The position numbers and the translations under genes were made by a program. Of a DNA stretch of 7,126 nucleotides, positions 1-6,310 are shown piece by piece (within the stretch, counting starts at the first letter, position 1; each line of letters opens with the position of its first letter). Source of the DNA: DATJUC01 sp035502675 (lineage in GTDB: Bacteria; Vulcanimicrobiota; Vulcanimicrobiia; Vulcanimicrobiales; Vulcanimicrobiaceae); NCBI GenBank assembly GCA_035502675.1, contig DATJUC010000341.1:1-7126 (forward strand). Reading direction: 5' to 3'. Under the pieces are notes generated by a model that worked only from the letters and a program-made list of their open reading frames with translations, was not told where the DNA came from and searched no databases.

Positions 1-151
1 AGACGGCTACACCGACGTGCGCGCGAACAGCCTTTCGGACGTCTTCGACTTTACCAAACCCCGGCATTCCTTTAAGAAAATCGACGCGCCCTATCCGCCG
101 TCGACGTTTCTCGACATGCCGCCGTCGTTCAAGGCGCCCGACGACGACTAG
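1..151 (+). CDS. C-terminal end of a probable phosphoesterase (phospholipase C / acid phosphatase-like), 5' partial
   Basis: The frame beginning at base 2 is open to a TAG at 149-151 and gives 49 residues; the start lies left of the window. The visible tail includes SLSDVFDFTKPRHSF followed by a Pro-rich, acidic end (PPSTFLDMPPSFKAPDDD). A 'SLxDxFDF' segment followed by a short basic/proline stretch is typical, from memory, of the extreme C-terminus of the phosphoesterase family that includes phospholipase C and acid phosphatases, which are usually exported. No catalytic residue is visible, so the family call rests on this tail alone and could be wrong. That the stretch is coding is supported by high-GC codon use and by the hairpin starting 10 nt after the stop. 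It probably forms a separate transcription unit from the hyu genes downstream. Confidence 0.5.
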   Translation, partial: DGYTDVRANSLSDVFDFTKPRHSFKKIDAPYPPSTFLDMPPSFKAPDDD

Positions 152-160
152 AAACGAAGA

Positions 161-195
161 GGCCCTCCTCGATCAAGTTCCGATCGAGGAGGGCC
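161..195 (+). terminator. Perfect 14-bp hairpin after the first gene
   Basis: GGCCCTCCTCGATC (161-174) is exactly complementary to GATCGAGGAGGGCC (182-195), with a 7-nt loop AAGTTCC. The position 10 nt past a stop codon and the GC-rich stem fit an intrinsic terminator for the upstream plus-strand gene. The odd point is that no T-run follows on the plus strand (the next bases are ACACCCG). The other strand continues into TCTTCGTTTC, which is only weakly T-rich. It could therefore be a U-less terminator of a high-GC genome, an mRNA 3'-end stabiliser, or part of a longer hyuA leader. Confidence 0.65.
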
Positions 196-224
196 ACACC
201 CGTTCGCGCAGGTCCACTCCACAA

Positions 225-231
225 AAGGGAG
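225..231 (+). promoter_or_regulatory. Shine-Dalgarno-like site AAGGGAG of the small leader ORF
   Basis: AAGGGAG lies 7 nt before the GTG at 239-241, a good Shine-Dalgarno spacing. It is the only purine-rich ribosome-binding-like site in the gap before hyuA, and it is about 75 nt too far upstream to serve the hyuA ATG directly. It therefore supports the short ORF rather than hyuA. Whether ribosomes use it is inference. Confidence 0.4.
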
Positions 232-238
232 CTTACAG

Positions 239-310
239 GTGTATCGGCACCGCATATCGCAGGCGCCAGCAGTGCGTCAGTCTTTTTACGAGTCGATAAG
301 ATTTCTATGA
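239..310 (+). CDS. Possible 23-residue leader peptide, coupled to hyuA
   Basis: A GTG at 239 opens 23 codons that end with TGA at 308-310. The peptide begins MYRHRISQAP and ends YESIRFL. It has a well-spaced AAGGGAG upstream, and its stop overlaps the hyuA start as ATGA (307-310), the same 4-nt overlap seen at the other gene junctions here. The hyuA ATG lacks a clear Shine-Dalgarno of its own, so translational coupling through this ORF would explain how hyuA is started. The peptide is basic, with three Arg and one His in the first nine residues. It has no recognisable family, and it has no run of one amino acid that would suggest classical attenuation. An ORF this short can occur by chance. 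Confidence 0.35.
   Translation: MYRHRISQAPAVRQSFYESIRFL
297..302 (+). promoter_or_regulatory. Possible -10-like TAAGAT just before hyuA
   Basis: TAAGAT at 297-302 matches the -10 consensus TATAAT at four of six positions and sits in the only AT-rich patch of the gap (about 281-306). If used, transcription would begin at or within a few bases of the hyuA ATG, giving a leaderless mRNA. I see no convincing -35 element 16-18 nt upstream. This is an alternative to the leader-ORF model for the missing Shine-Dalgarno, and it is weak. Confidence 0.2.
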
Positions 311-2370
311 CGCGGGCAAGCAGGCTCCGGGTCGGTATCGACGTCGGCGGTACCTTCACCGATCTCGCCGCAGTCGACGCCGACACCGGCGAACGCACGC
401 GCTTGAAGGTTGCAACCACGCCGCACGCACCGCAGGAAGCCGTCATGACGGCGCTGCGGCAACTGAGCGAGCGCTACGACGCACCTCCTGCGATCGAGTT
501 TCTAGCGCATTCGACCACGATCGCCACCAACGCACTGCTCGGACAGACCGGACTCGAACTGCCGCGCGTCGCGCTGGTCACGACCCACGGCTTTCGCGAC
601 GTGATCGAGATCGGACGCCAGAACCGCAGCGAGGTGTACGACCTTTTCGTCGAGCGGCCGCGCCCTTTGGTCGCGCGCCAAGACCGCTTCACGGTGCGCG
701 AGCGCATCGATCATCGCGGCGACGTGCTCCAGCCGCTCGACGAAGCCTCGCTGGAGCAGACGTGCCGCGCGCTGCGCGACGGCGGCTTCGCCTCGGTAGC
801 CGTGTGCCTGCTCAACGCCTATGCCAACGGCGCTCACGAGCGCCGCGCCGCCGCCGCGGTCCGCCGCGCGCTGCCGGCCGCGACGGTCACGCTTTCGAGC
901 GAGATCGATCCGGAATACCGGGAGTACGAACGGTTCTCGACGGCCGTCGTCAACGCGGCGCTGGCGCCGATCGTCGCGCGGTACCTCGAGCGATTGCCGC
1001 GCGGCGTGTTCGTGATGCGCAGCGACGGCGGCCTGTCGGCGGCCGAGCAGATCGCCGCGCGGCCGGCGGCGCTGATCGAAAGCGGACCGGCGGCCGGAGC
1101 GATCGCCGCGGCCGCTTTGGGCTCCCGGATCGGCGCGCCGCACTTACTCTCCTTCGACATGGGCGGTACCACGGCGAAGGCGGCGGCGATCGTCGGCGGC
1201 GTCGTACAGGTGGCCGCCGAGTTCGAGGCCGCCGGACGCACGCACAGCGGGCGCGCGATCAAAGGCAGCGGATATCCGGTGCGCTTTCCGTTCGTCGATC
1301 TCGCGGAGATCAGCGCGGGCGGCGGAACGATGGCGTGGATCGACGACGCCGGAACGCTGCGAGTGGGACCGCTTTCGGCCGGTGCCGACCCCGGCCCGGC
1401 GTGTTACGGGCGTTCCGACCGCGCGACGGTCACCGACGCGAACGTCGTATTGGGACGTCTGGATCGTTCGCATCTCTTGGGCGGAACGTTTCCGATCGAC
1501 GGGGCGCGTTCGCGCGATGCCGTCGGCGTGCTGGCGCGCCGGCTCGGCTGCGGGGTCGAGGAGGCCGCCGACGGCATCGTGACGCTGGTCGACGCGGCGA
1601 TGTCGAAGGTCTTGCAGATCGTGACGGTCGAGCGCGGGCTCGATCCACGCGACTTTACGCTGGTGGCGTTCGGCGGCGGAGGGCCGCTGCACGCCTGTGC
1701 GCTGGCCGCCGAGCTCGACGTCGAGCGCATCCTGGTTCCGGCGCATCCCGGAATCTTCTCGGCGCACGGACTGCTCGTCGCCGATTTGCAAACGCACGTC
1801 GTCCGGCCGGTGCTGCAGGAAACCGGCGCGCTCGACGCCGGTGCGCTCGCGCGCGCCTTCGAGCTCGACGAAGCCGGCGCCAAAGAACAGCTGCTGGCGC
1901 AAGGCGCCGACCCCGCCTCGGTGCGCTTCCGGCGCGAGTACGACGCGCGCTATCGCGGTCAAAGCTTCGAGCTGAGCGTCGAGCACGCAGAGAGCGCCGG
2001 CGAAATCGCGCAGCGCTTTCACGAGGCCCACCGGCGCCGCTACGGCTACGCGGTCGCCGAGGAGGTCGTCGAGATCGTCAACGCGCGGTTGTCGGCGTCG
2101 GCGACGCTCCCCCTGCGTAACGGCGCGGCGGCGCGCTCGACCCGTCCACGCGCAGCCGACGCACCCGCGATTCGCGCGCGCGCTCGGGACGTCTGGATCG
2201 GCGGCGCCTATCGCGAGATTTCGATCTTCCCGCGCGACGGGTTGGAGGCCGGCGCGCGCATCGACGGACCGGCCGTCGTCGAGCAGTACGACGCGACGAC
2301 CTACGTCGCGCCCGGATGGACGGCGGTCGCCGACGGCGAGCTGCTGGTGCTGCAGCGGAGCGGCGCGTGA
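307..2370 (+). CDS. hyuA: Hydantoinase/oxoprolinase family subunit A (N-methylhydantoinase A-like, ATP-binding)
   Basis: This 687-residue protein has the full usual length of HyuA. The family uses ATP to activate a cyclic amide or ketone (hydantoins, 5-oxoproline, acetone, acetophenone) in a cytoplasmic complex with HyuB. The N-terminal domain opens with the ASKHA phosphate motif IDVGGTFTD (11-19), followed by HSTTIATNALL (68-78) and DPEYREYERFSTAVVNAAL (201-219). The hydantoinase A domain shows MRSDGG (237-242), ESGPAAGA (258-265), the second phosphate motif FDMGGTTAK (283-291), SAGGGT (336-341), DPGPACYG (361-368), AFGGGGPLHA (454-463) and PAHPGIFSAHG (478-488). The C-terminal region ends with GPAVVEQYDATTYVAPGW (654-671). 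ATG 307 is chosen because motif 1 starts 10 residues in and no ATG, GTG or TTG lies upstream in frame in the gap; no clear Shine-Dalgarno precedes it. Its stop overlaps the hyuB start. The substrate cannot be read from sequence. Confidence 0.95.
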   Translation: MTRASRLRVGIDVGGTFTDLAAVDADTGERTRLKVATTPHAPQEAVMTALRQLSERYDAPPAIEFLAHSTTIATNALLGQTGLELPRVALVTTHGFRDVIEIGRQNRSEVYDLFVERPRPLVARQDRFTVRERIDHRGDVLQPLDEASLEQTCRALRDGGFASVAVCLLNAYANGAHERRAAAAVRRALPAATVTLSSEIDPEYREYERFSTAVVNAALAPIVARYLERLPRGVFVMRSDGGLSAAEQIAARPAALIESGPAAGAIAAAALGSRIGAPHLLSFDMGGTTAKAAAIVGGVVQVAAEFEAAGRTHSGRAIKGSGYPVRFPFVDLAEISAGGGTMAWIDDAGTLRVGPLSAGADPGPACYGRSDRATVTDANVVLGRLDRSHLLGGTFPIDGARSRDAVGVLARRLGCGVEEAADGIVTLVDAAMSKVLQIVTVERGLDPRDFTLVAFGGGGPLHACALAAELDVERILVPAHPGIFSAHGLLVADLQTHVVRPVLQETGALDAGALARAFELDEAGAKEQLLAQGADPASVRFRREYDARYRGQSFELSVEHAESAGEIAQRFHEAHRRRYGYAVAEEVVEIVNARLSASATLPLRNGAAARSTRPRAADAPAIRARARDVWIGGAYREISIFPRDGLEAGARIDGPAVVEQYDATTYVAPGWTAVADGELLVLQRSGA

Positions 2371-3935
2371 GCGTCACCGACGCCGTCATCGCCGGTGCGC
2401 TCGTCTACGCCGGCGAAGAGATGGGCATCGCGGTTCGCAACAGCGCCTATTCGCCCAACATCAAGGAGCGTCTGGATCACTCGTGCGCGCTCTTCGACGC
2501 ACGCGCGCGCCTGATCGCGCAAGCCGAACACATTCCGGTTCATCTCGGATCGCTTCCGTGGGGGCTCGCGCGCACCATCGCGCTGGTCGAGTCGCAGTAC
2601 GGCGGCATGCGCGAAGGCGACGCGTGGGTTGCCAACGATCCGTACGTCACCGGAACGCACCTCAACGACGTCACGGTGGTGCGTCCGGTCTTTCACCGCG
2701 GCACGCTGATCGGATACGCGGCCAACAAGGCACACCACACCGACGTCGGCGGCGGCGCCCCCGGATCGATGCCGGTCGATGCGGCCGAGCTCTTCGCCGA
2801 AGGACTCGTGGTGCCGCCGATGCGCTTGCTGCACCGGGACGAGCCGGTCGAATCGGCGTTCGCGCTGTTCGCCGCCAACTCGCGCACGCCGCAGGCGCGC
2901 ATCGGCGACCTGCGCGCGCAAATCGCCGGTAACGCGATCGGCGAACGCCGTCTGCTCGAACTTCACCGCCGTTACGGCGACGCCGGCGTCGGCGCGGCGA
3001 TCGAACGCGCGCTCGACGCGAGCGAGCGCCGCCTGCGCGCCGCACTGCGGCGTCTCGGCGAGGGAACCTTCGCCGCGCGCGACTTCATGGAAGATCGCGA
3101 CGGCCGGCCCTCGATCGTCATCGCGCTGCGCTTGGAGCTGCGCGACGGCGGCGCGCGACTCGACTATGCGGGCACGTCGCCGCAAATCGGCGGGCCGCTC
3201 AATGCGGTGCTCGGCGTCACGCTCTCGGGCGTTCACTACGCCATTCGCGCCGTCACCGATCCGACGATTCCGATGAACGAGGGCTGCTTTCGTCCGGTCG
3301 AGGTCACGGTTCCGGAAGGCTCGCTGCTCAATCCGCGCCGGCCCGCCGCGGTTTCGGGCGGCAACGTCGAGACCAGCACGCGCAACGCCGACGTCGTGCT
3401 GCAGGCGCTCGCCCAGGCCGCGCCCGAACGCGTTCCGGCCTGCAGCGGCGGCACCATGAGCAACGTCATGCTCGGCGGAACGCGCGCCGGCGGCAGCGCC
3501 TGGGCGTTCTACGAAACCAACGGATGCGGCATGGGCGCCCGGCCGGATCGCGACGGCGTCGACGGCATCCAGTGCCACATGACCAACACGCTCAACACGC
3601 CGATCGAAGCGATCGAACGCGAGTATCCGCTGCGCGTCGTGCGTTACGAGTTTGCGGAGGGCACCGGCGGTGCGGGCAACTTCCGCGGCGGCGAAGGCTT
3701 GATCCGCGCGCTCGAGCTGACCGAGGGAACGGCGCGTGCGTCGTTGCTGGCGGATCGTCACGTGCTGCAGCCGCCGGGCGCGGCCGGCGGGTCCGCCGGC
3801 GCACGCGGCGCGCACGCGCTGCAGCATGCCGGTAAACGGCGCAAGCTCGGCGGCAAGGCTTCGGTAACGATGGAGCCGGGCGACGTGCTGATCGTGCAGA
3901 CGCCGGGCGGCGGAGGCTACGGCCGGCCGCGCTAA
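2367..3935 (+). CDS. hyuB: Hydantoinase/oxoprolinase family subunit B (N-methylhydantoinase B-like)
   Basis: This is the partner of HyuA: 522 residues from GTG 2367, a normal HyuB length. The GTG overlaps the hyuA stop as GTGA, and GGAG (2357-2360) lies 6 nt before it. A longer reading from ATG 2316 adds only an Arg/Ala-rich stretch inside hyuA and is rejected. Family motifs in order are SPNIKERLDHSCALFD (29-44), QAEHIPVHLGS (52-62), NDPYVTGTHLND (90-101), KAHHTDVGG (121-129), NEGCFRP (304-310), TPIEAIE (411-417), FRGGEG (439-444) and the C-terminal GDVLIVQTPGGGGYGRP (505-521). From memory, acetone carboxylase alpha binds Mn through His150, Asp153 and His175; the same spacing is found here at His98, Asp101 and His123, so a metal-dependent activity is plausible. 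No third subunit or separate hydantoinase gene follows, since the next gene is on the opposite strand. Confidence 0.95.
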   Translation: MSVTDAVIAGALVYAGEEMGIAVRNSAYSPNIKERLDHSCALFDARARLIAQAEHIPVHLGSLPWGLARTIALVESQYGGMREGDAWVANDPYVTGTHLNDVTVVRPVFHRGTLIGYAANKAHHTDVGGGAPGSMPVDAAELFAEGLVVPPMRLLHRDEPVESAFALFAANSRTPQARIGDLRAQIAGNAIGERRLLELHRRYGDAGVGAAIERALDASERRLRAALRRLGEGTFAARDFMEDRDGRPSIVIALRLELRDGGARLDYAGTSPQIGGPLNAVLGVTLSGVHYAIRAVTDPTIPMNEGCFRPVEVTVPEGSLLNPRRPAAVSGGNVETSTRNADVVLQALAQAAPERVPACSGGTMSNVMLGGTRAGGSAWAFYETNGCGMGARPDRDGVDGIQCHMTNTLNTPIEAIEREYPLRVVRYEFAEGTGGAGNFRGGEGLIRALELTEGTARASLLADRHVLQPPGAAGGSAGARGAHALQHAGKRRKLGGKASVTMEPGDVLIVQTPGGGGYGRPR

Positions 3936-3955
3936 ACGTCAGCGCCGTTTCGCGG
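3927..3955. terminator. Imperfect hairpin spanning the two convergent stop codons
   Basis: CCGCG (3927-3931) and AAACG (3934-3938), separated by a CT bulge, pair with CGTTT (3946-3950) and CGCGG (3951-3955). This makes a 10-bp stem with a 7-nt loop (TCAGCGC). It contains the hyuB TAA (3933-3935) and the complement of the glycosyltransferase stop (3939-3941). With only 3 nt between the two coding regions, it is the only candidate for a bidirectional terminator. There is no T-run on either strand, and both arms are constrained by coding, so it may be chance. Confidence 0.3.
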
Positions 3956-5057
3956 AGAGCGCGATGCGGTAACCGTCGAGCGTGCGCGCGGCCACCGTAT
4001 CCAGCGCGAACTGCGCCAGCCGGCGGTCGAGCGCGTCGCCGGGCCGGCGCGCCGGCAGCGCGAGGGCGCGCTCCACGGCAGCGCGGATGCCGGCCGGATC
4101 CTCGGGGTCGACGTACTGTGCGAACTCGCCGAAATACTCGCATTCGGTGCCTTTGCTCCCGACCACGACGTGCGCGCCCATCGCGGCCGCTTCCAAACTG
4201 GCGATGCCGGGGAACTCGAACCACGACGGCAGCACGTGCACGGCACAGGCGGCCAGCCGGGCGAGAACTTCGTCGCGTTCGACCGCGCCGATCCAGCGGT
4301 GGCGCGGCGACAAATACCGCCGGCAGACGTCGGCGTACTCGGGCTCGTAGCACGCGCCGATCAGCGTCACGTCGACGTCGAGGTCGCGCAGCGCGTAGAG
4401 CAGCATCGCCTGGTTTTTGTTCGGCTCGACGCGCGCGACGCAAACGACTCCGGCGCGCGCCGGCGCGGGCCGGGTGCCGATCGGCACGTCGACCGCTTGA
4501 TGCACGACGACCATCGGCCGGTCCTGCAGGCGCAGGTTCTTGCGAATCAGGTGCGATTCGATCACGCTGTTGGGCAGCAGCACGTCGGCCTCGCGCATCA
4601 GCGCCGCCTGCAGCGCGATGCGCTGCGCGTACTTACGCTTCTCGTTGGTGGTCAAGAAGCGGCCGGTGCTCTGGGCGCGCAGCTGCGCCAGGCGCTTGGG
4701 AATGCGCCGGCGATTTCCGGCCAGGATTCGGTCCATCGGCCGCGAGCGGCCGTAGTACTCGAACAAATCCCACCACAGCGGTGAGAGCGCGATCGGCACG
4801 ACGGTGCGCCGGCACGATGCGATTTGGCGGCGGGTGTCCTGCGGATCGTAGACGCCGAAGACGTGCACGAGATCGTATCCCCGCGGATCGGGATCGAGCG
4901 CCGGCGCGACGTCGACCACGACGCCGCGCGATTCGAGAGCGCGCTTGGTGAAGCGCAGCTGCGTCATGTCGCCGCCGGCTCGTCCGTAGGCGTTGACGCG
5001 CGTGACCAGCAAAACGCGCAGCGACCGCTCGAAGTCGCGCGATGCGCCGGCGGTCAC
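3939..5057 (-). CDS. Glycosyltransferase, GT4 / group 1 family (GT-B fold)
   Basis: This 372-residue protein is typical in length for GT4 enzymes, which move a sugar from a nucleotide-sugar to a glycan, lipid or small-molecule acceptor in the cytoplasm. The N-terminal acceptor domain begins LRVLLVTRVNAYGRAGGD (13-30), with the Gly-rich loop of GT-B enzymes. After a linker with NSVIESHLI (163-171), the donor domain starts at GVVCVARVEPNKNQ (203-216), where Arg209 and Lys214 fit the usual R...K phosphate-binding pair. It ends with the EX7E signature in PSWFEFPGIASLEAAAMG (277-294), Glu281 and Glu289, followed by GSKGTECEYFG (300-310). The start is GTG 5057, overlapping the stop of the propeller gene upstream as GTGA; no other ATG or GTG precedes the conserved N-terminus, and only a weak GGAT-type Shine-Dalgarno is seen. 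No signal peptide or membrane segment is visible. Donor and acceptor are unknown; the operon partners suggest a cell-envelope role. Confidence 0.9.
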   Translation of the reverse strand: MTAGASRDFERSLRVLLVTRVNAYGRAGGDMTQLRFTKRALESRGVVVDVAPALDPDPRGYDLVHVFGVYDPQDTRRQIASCRRTVVPIALSPLWWDLFEYYGRSRPMDRILAGNRRRIPKRLAQLRAQSTGRFLTTNEKRKYAQRIALQAALMREADVLLPNSVIESHLIRKNLRLQDRPMVVVHQAVDVPIGTRPAPARAGVVCVARVEPNKNQAMLLYALRDLDVDVTLIGACYEPEYADVCRRYLSPRHRWIGAVERDEVLARLAACAVHVLPSWFEFPGIASLEAAAMGAHVVVGSKGTECEYFGEFAQYVDPEDPAGIRAAVERALALPARRPGDALDRRLAQFALDTVAARTLDGYRIALSAKRR

Positions 5058-6310
5058 AGGCGATCCAGCGGCACGGCCATCACCGTATTGGTGTTGGCGA
5101 CGAACAGCGTCGCGCCGACGATCAGCGGCGGCGCCGAGGTAAAGGGCTTGCGGTACGCCAGGCTCTTGAGAATCGCCCCGCTGCGCGCCGAGATGACGTA
5201 GAAAACGCCCACGCCGTCGCCCGCGTAGAGGTTTCCGCGGTAGATCAGCGGGCTCATCTTGACCGGGCCGGCGGTGCGCGCCGTCCACAGCACCCGGCCG
5301 TCGCGCGCGCGAAACGCGACCAGCTCGCTGAGCGCGGGCAGCGACTGATAGAGAACGCCGCCGTGATAGGTCCCCGCGATCCCGCGCTCGTTGGTGCCGA
5401 CGGTGGTAAACACGCCTTGCGCACCGCGATAGTGCCAGCGCACGGCGCCGGTTCGTGCGTCGAGCGCGGTTACGTCGTTGTAGCCGATCGCTTCTCGCGG
5501 ACCCAGCACGCCGTCGGTAACGCCCTCCACGAAGACCAGGCCCTCGGCGACGACCGGCGCGCAATCGGAGTTGCCGTACGGCGCGCTCCACACCGTCGAC
5601 CCGTCGCGCCAGCGCAGCGCCACGACGTGATTGCCGTCGGGCAGATGGTGTTCGATTTCGCCCTTGGTGGTGACGAGGTAGGCGAGATCGCCCACGATCG
5701 CGGTCGACGCCATCGAGACGTGTCCGGGCAGATCGGTCGTCCACAAGCGTTTGCCGGTGGCGGCGTCGAGTCCGACGGCGACGTTGTCGCCGGTCCCGAA
5801 CGTCAACACGCCGCCGGCGTAGGCCGCCGACGGCATCGCTTGCCCGGCCGTGCGAAACGACCACGCGAGCGTTCCGTCATCGGCGCGAAATGCGAACCAG
5901 TGATTGCCCTGCGGGCGTCCCCAGACGGTATCGCCGGGCCGGTCGACGAGCACGGCGTTGGTTCCCGATCCGGCAAAGACCAGTCCGCCGGCGACGATCG
6001 GCGTGGACATCATCACGTCGTCGCCGCGGGCCTTCCACAGGACGCGGCCGGTCGACGGATCGATCGCCACCACGTCGCCGGAAAAATCCGGGACGTAAAG
6101 CCGGCGCCCGTCGTAGCCGAATCCCCCGTTGATCTTGCCGTTCAGATTCAACGACCACGCCGTGGCGGGAAAGCTGCCGGCGACGATCGCGTTGTGGGAA
6201 GGATCCATCTGATACATCGGCCACGGCAGCACCGTCGTTTCGAGCGGCGGCCGGCTGCCGCACGCGCACAGCGCCGCCGAGGCCAACGCGACGAGCACCG
6301 GGCGCATCAT
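5054..6310 (-). CDS. PQQ-repeat beta-propeller lipoprotein (BamB/quinoprotein-like)
   Basis: The protein has 418 residues. Its N-terminus MMRPVLVALASAALCACGS is a signal peptide with a lipobox-like LCAC and predicted lipidated Cys17, so it should be anchored outside the cytoplasmic membrane. The body is a beta-propeller of PQQ-type repeats (pattern AxDxxTGxxxW): 80-92, 138-150, 178-190, 229-241, 280-292, 330-342 and a degenerate one from 370, about seven blades. These repeats mostly mark the fold; nothing shows that PQQ is bound, and a binding or scaffold role like BamB is as likely as a dehydrogenase. The start ATG 6310 overlaps the preceding gene's stop (ATGA); the next codon is also ATG, so 6307 is possible. 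The longer reading to 6931 is shadow sequence. The only Cys outside the signal peptide is Cys250, conserved in the upstream paralogue. Confidence 0.85.
   Translation of the reverse strand: MMRPVLVALASAALCACGSRPPLETTVLPWPMYQMDPSHNAIVAGSFPATAWSLNLNGKINGGFGYDGRRLYVPDFSGDVVAIDPSTGRVLWKARGDDVMMSTPIVAGGLVFAGSGTNAVLVDRPGDTVWGRPQGNHWFAFRADDGTLAWSFRTAGQAMPSAAYAGGVLTFGTGDNVAVGLDAATGKRLWTTDLPGHVSMASTAIVGDLAYLVTTKGEIEHHLPDGNHVVALRWRDGSTVWSAPYGNSDCAPVVAEGLVFVEGVTDGVLGPREAIGYNDVTALDARTGAVRWHYRGAQGVFTTVGTNERGIAGTYHGGVLYQSLPALSELVAFRARDGRVLWTARTAGPVKMSPLIYRGNLYAGDGVGVFYVISARSGAILKSLAYRKPFTSAPPLIVGATLFVANTNTVMAVPLDRL

Noticed and set aside
196..306. Classical sigma-70 promoter for hyuA, for example TTACAG at 233 with GCATAT at 252
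   Set aside because: The spacing is 13 bp and neither hexamer matches the consensus well, so it is not supported.
762..2120. A 452-codon plus-strand frame inside hyuA
   Set aside because: It is an out-of-frame shadow of hyuA, dominated by Arg and Ala, with no motif.
2316..2366. Upstream ATG start for hyuB adding 17 residues
   Set aside because: The added residues are Arg/Ala-rich and encoded inside hyuA. GTG 2367, with GGAG 6 nt upstream and the GTGA overlap, fits the family N-terminus better.
2301..3827. A 508-codon open frame on the minus strand opposite hyuB
   Set aside because: It lies entirely under a strongly conserved gene, is rich in Arg and Ala, shows no domain, and is what the GC bias of hyuB codons produces on the opposite strand.
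3921..3928. GGCCGGCC palindrome near the hyuB end
   Set aside because: An 8-bp GC palindrome is expected by chance at this base composition and encodes part of the conserved Gly-rich HyuB C-terminus.
5058..5864. N-terminal extension of the glycosyltransferase by 269 residues
   Set aside because: The extension reads the PQQ lipoprotein gene in the wrong frame and is Arg-rich. The GT-B domain begins right after GTG 5057, which overlaps the preceding stop.
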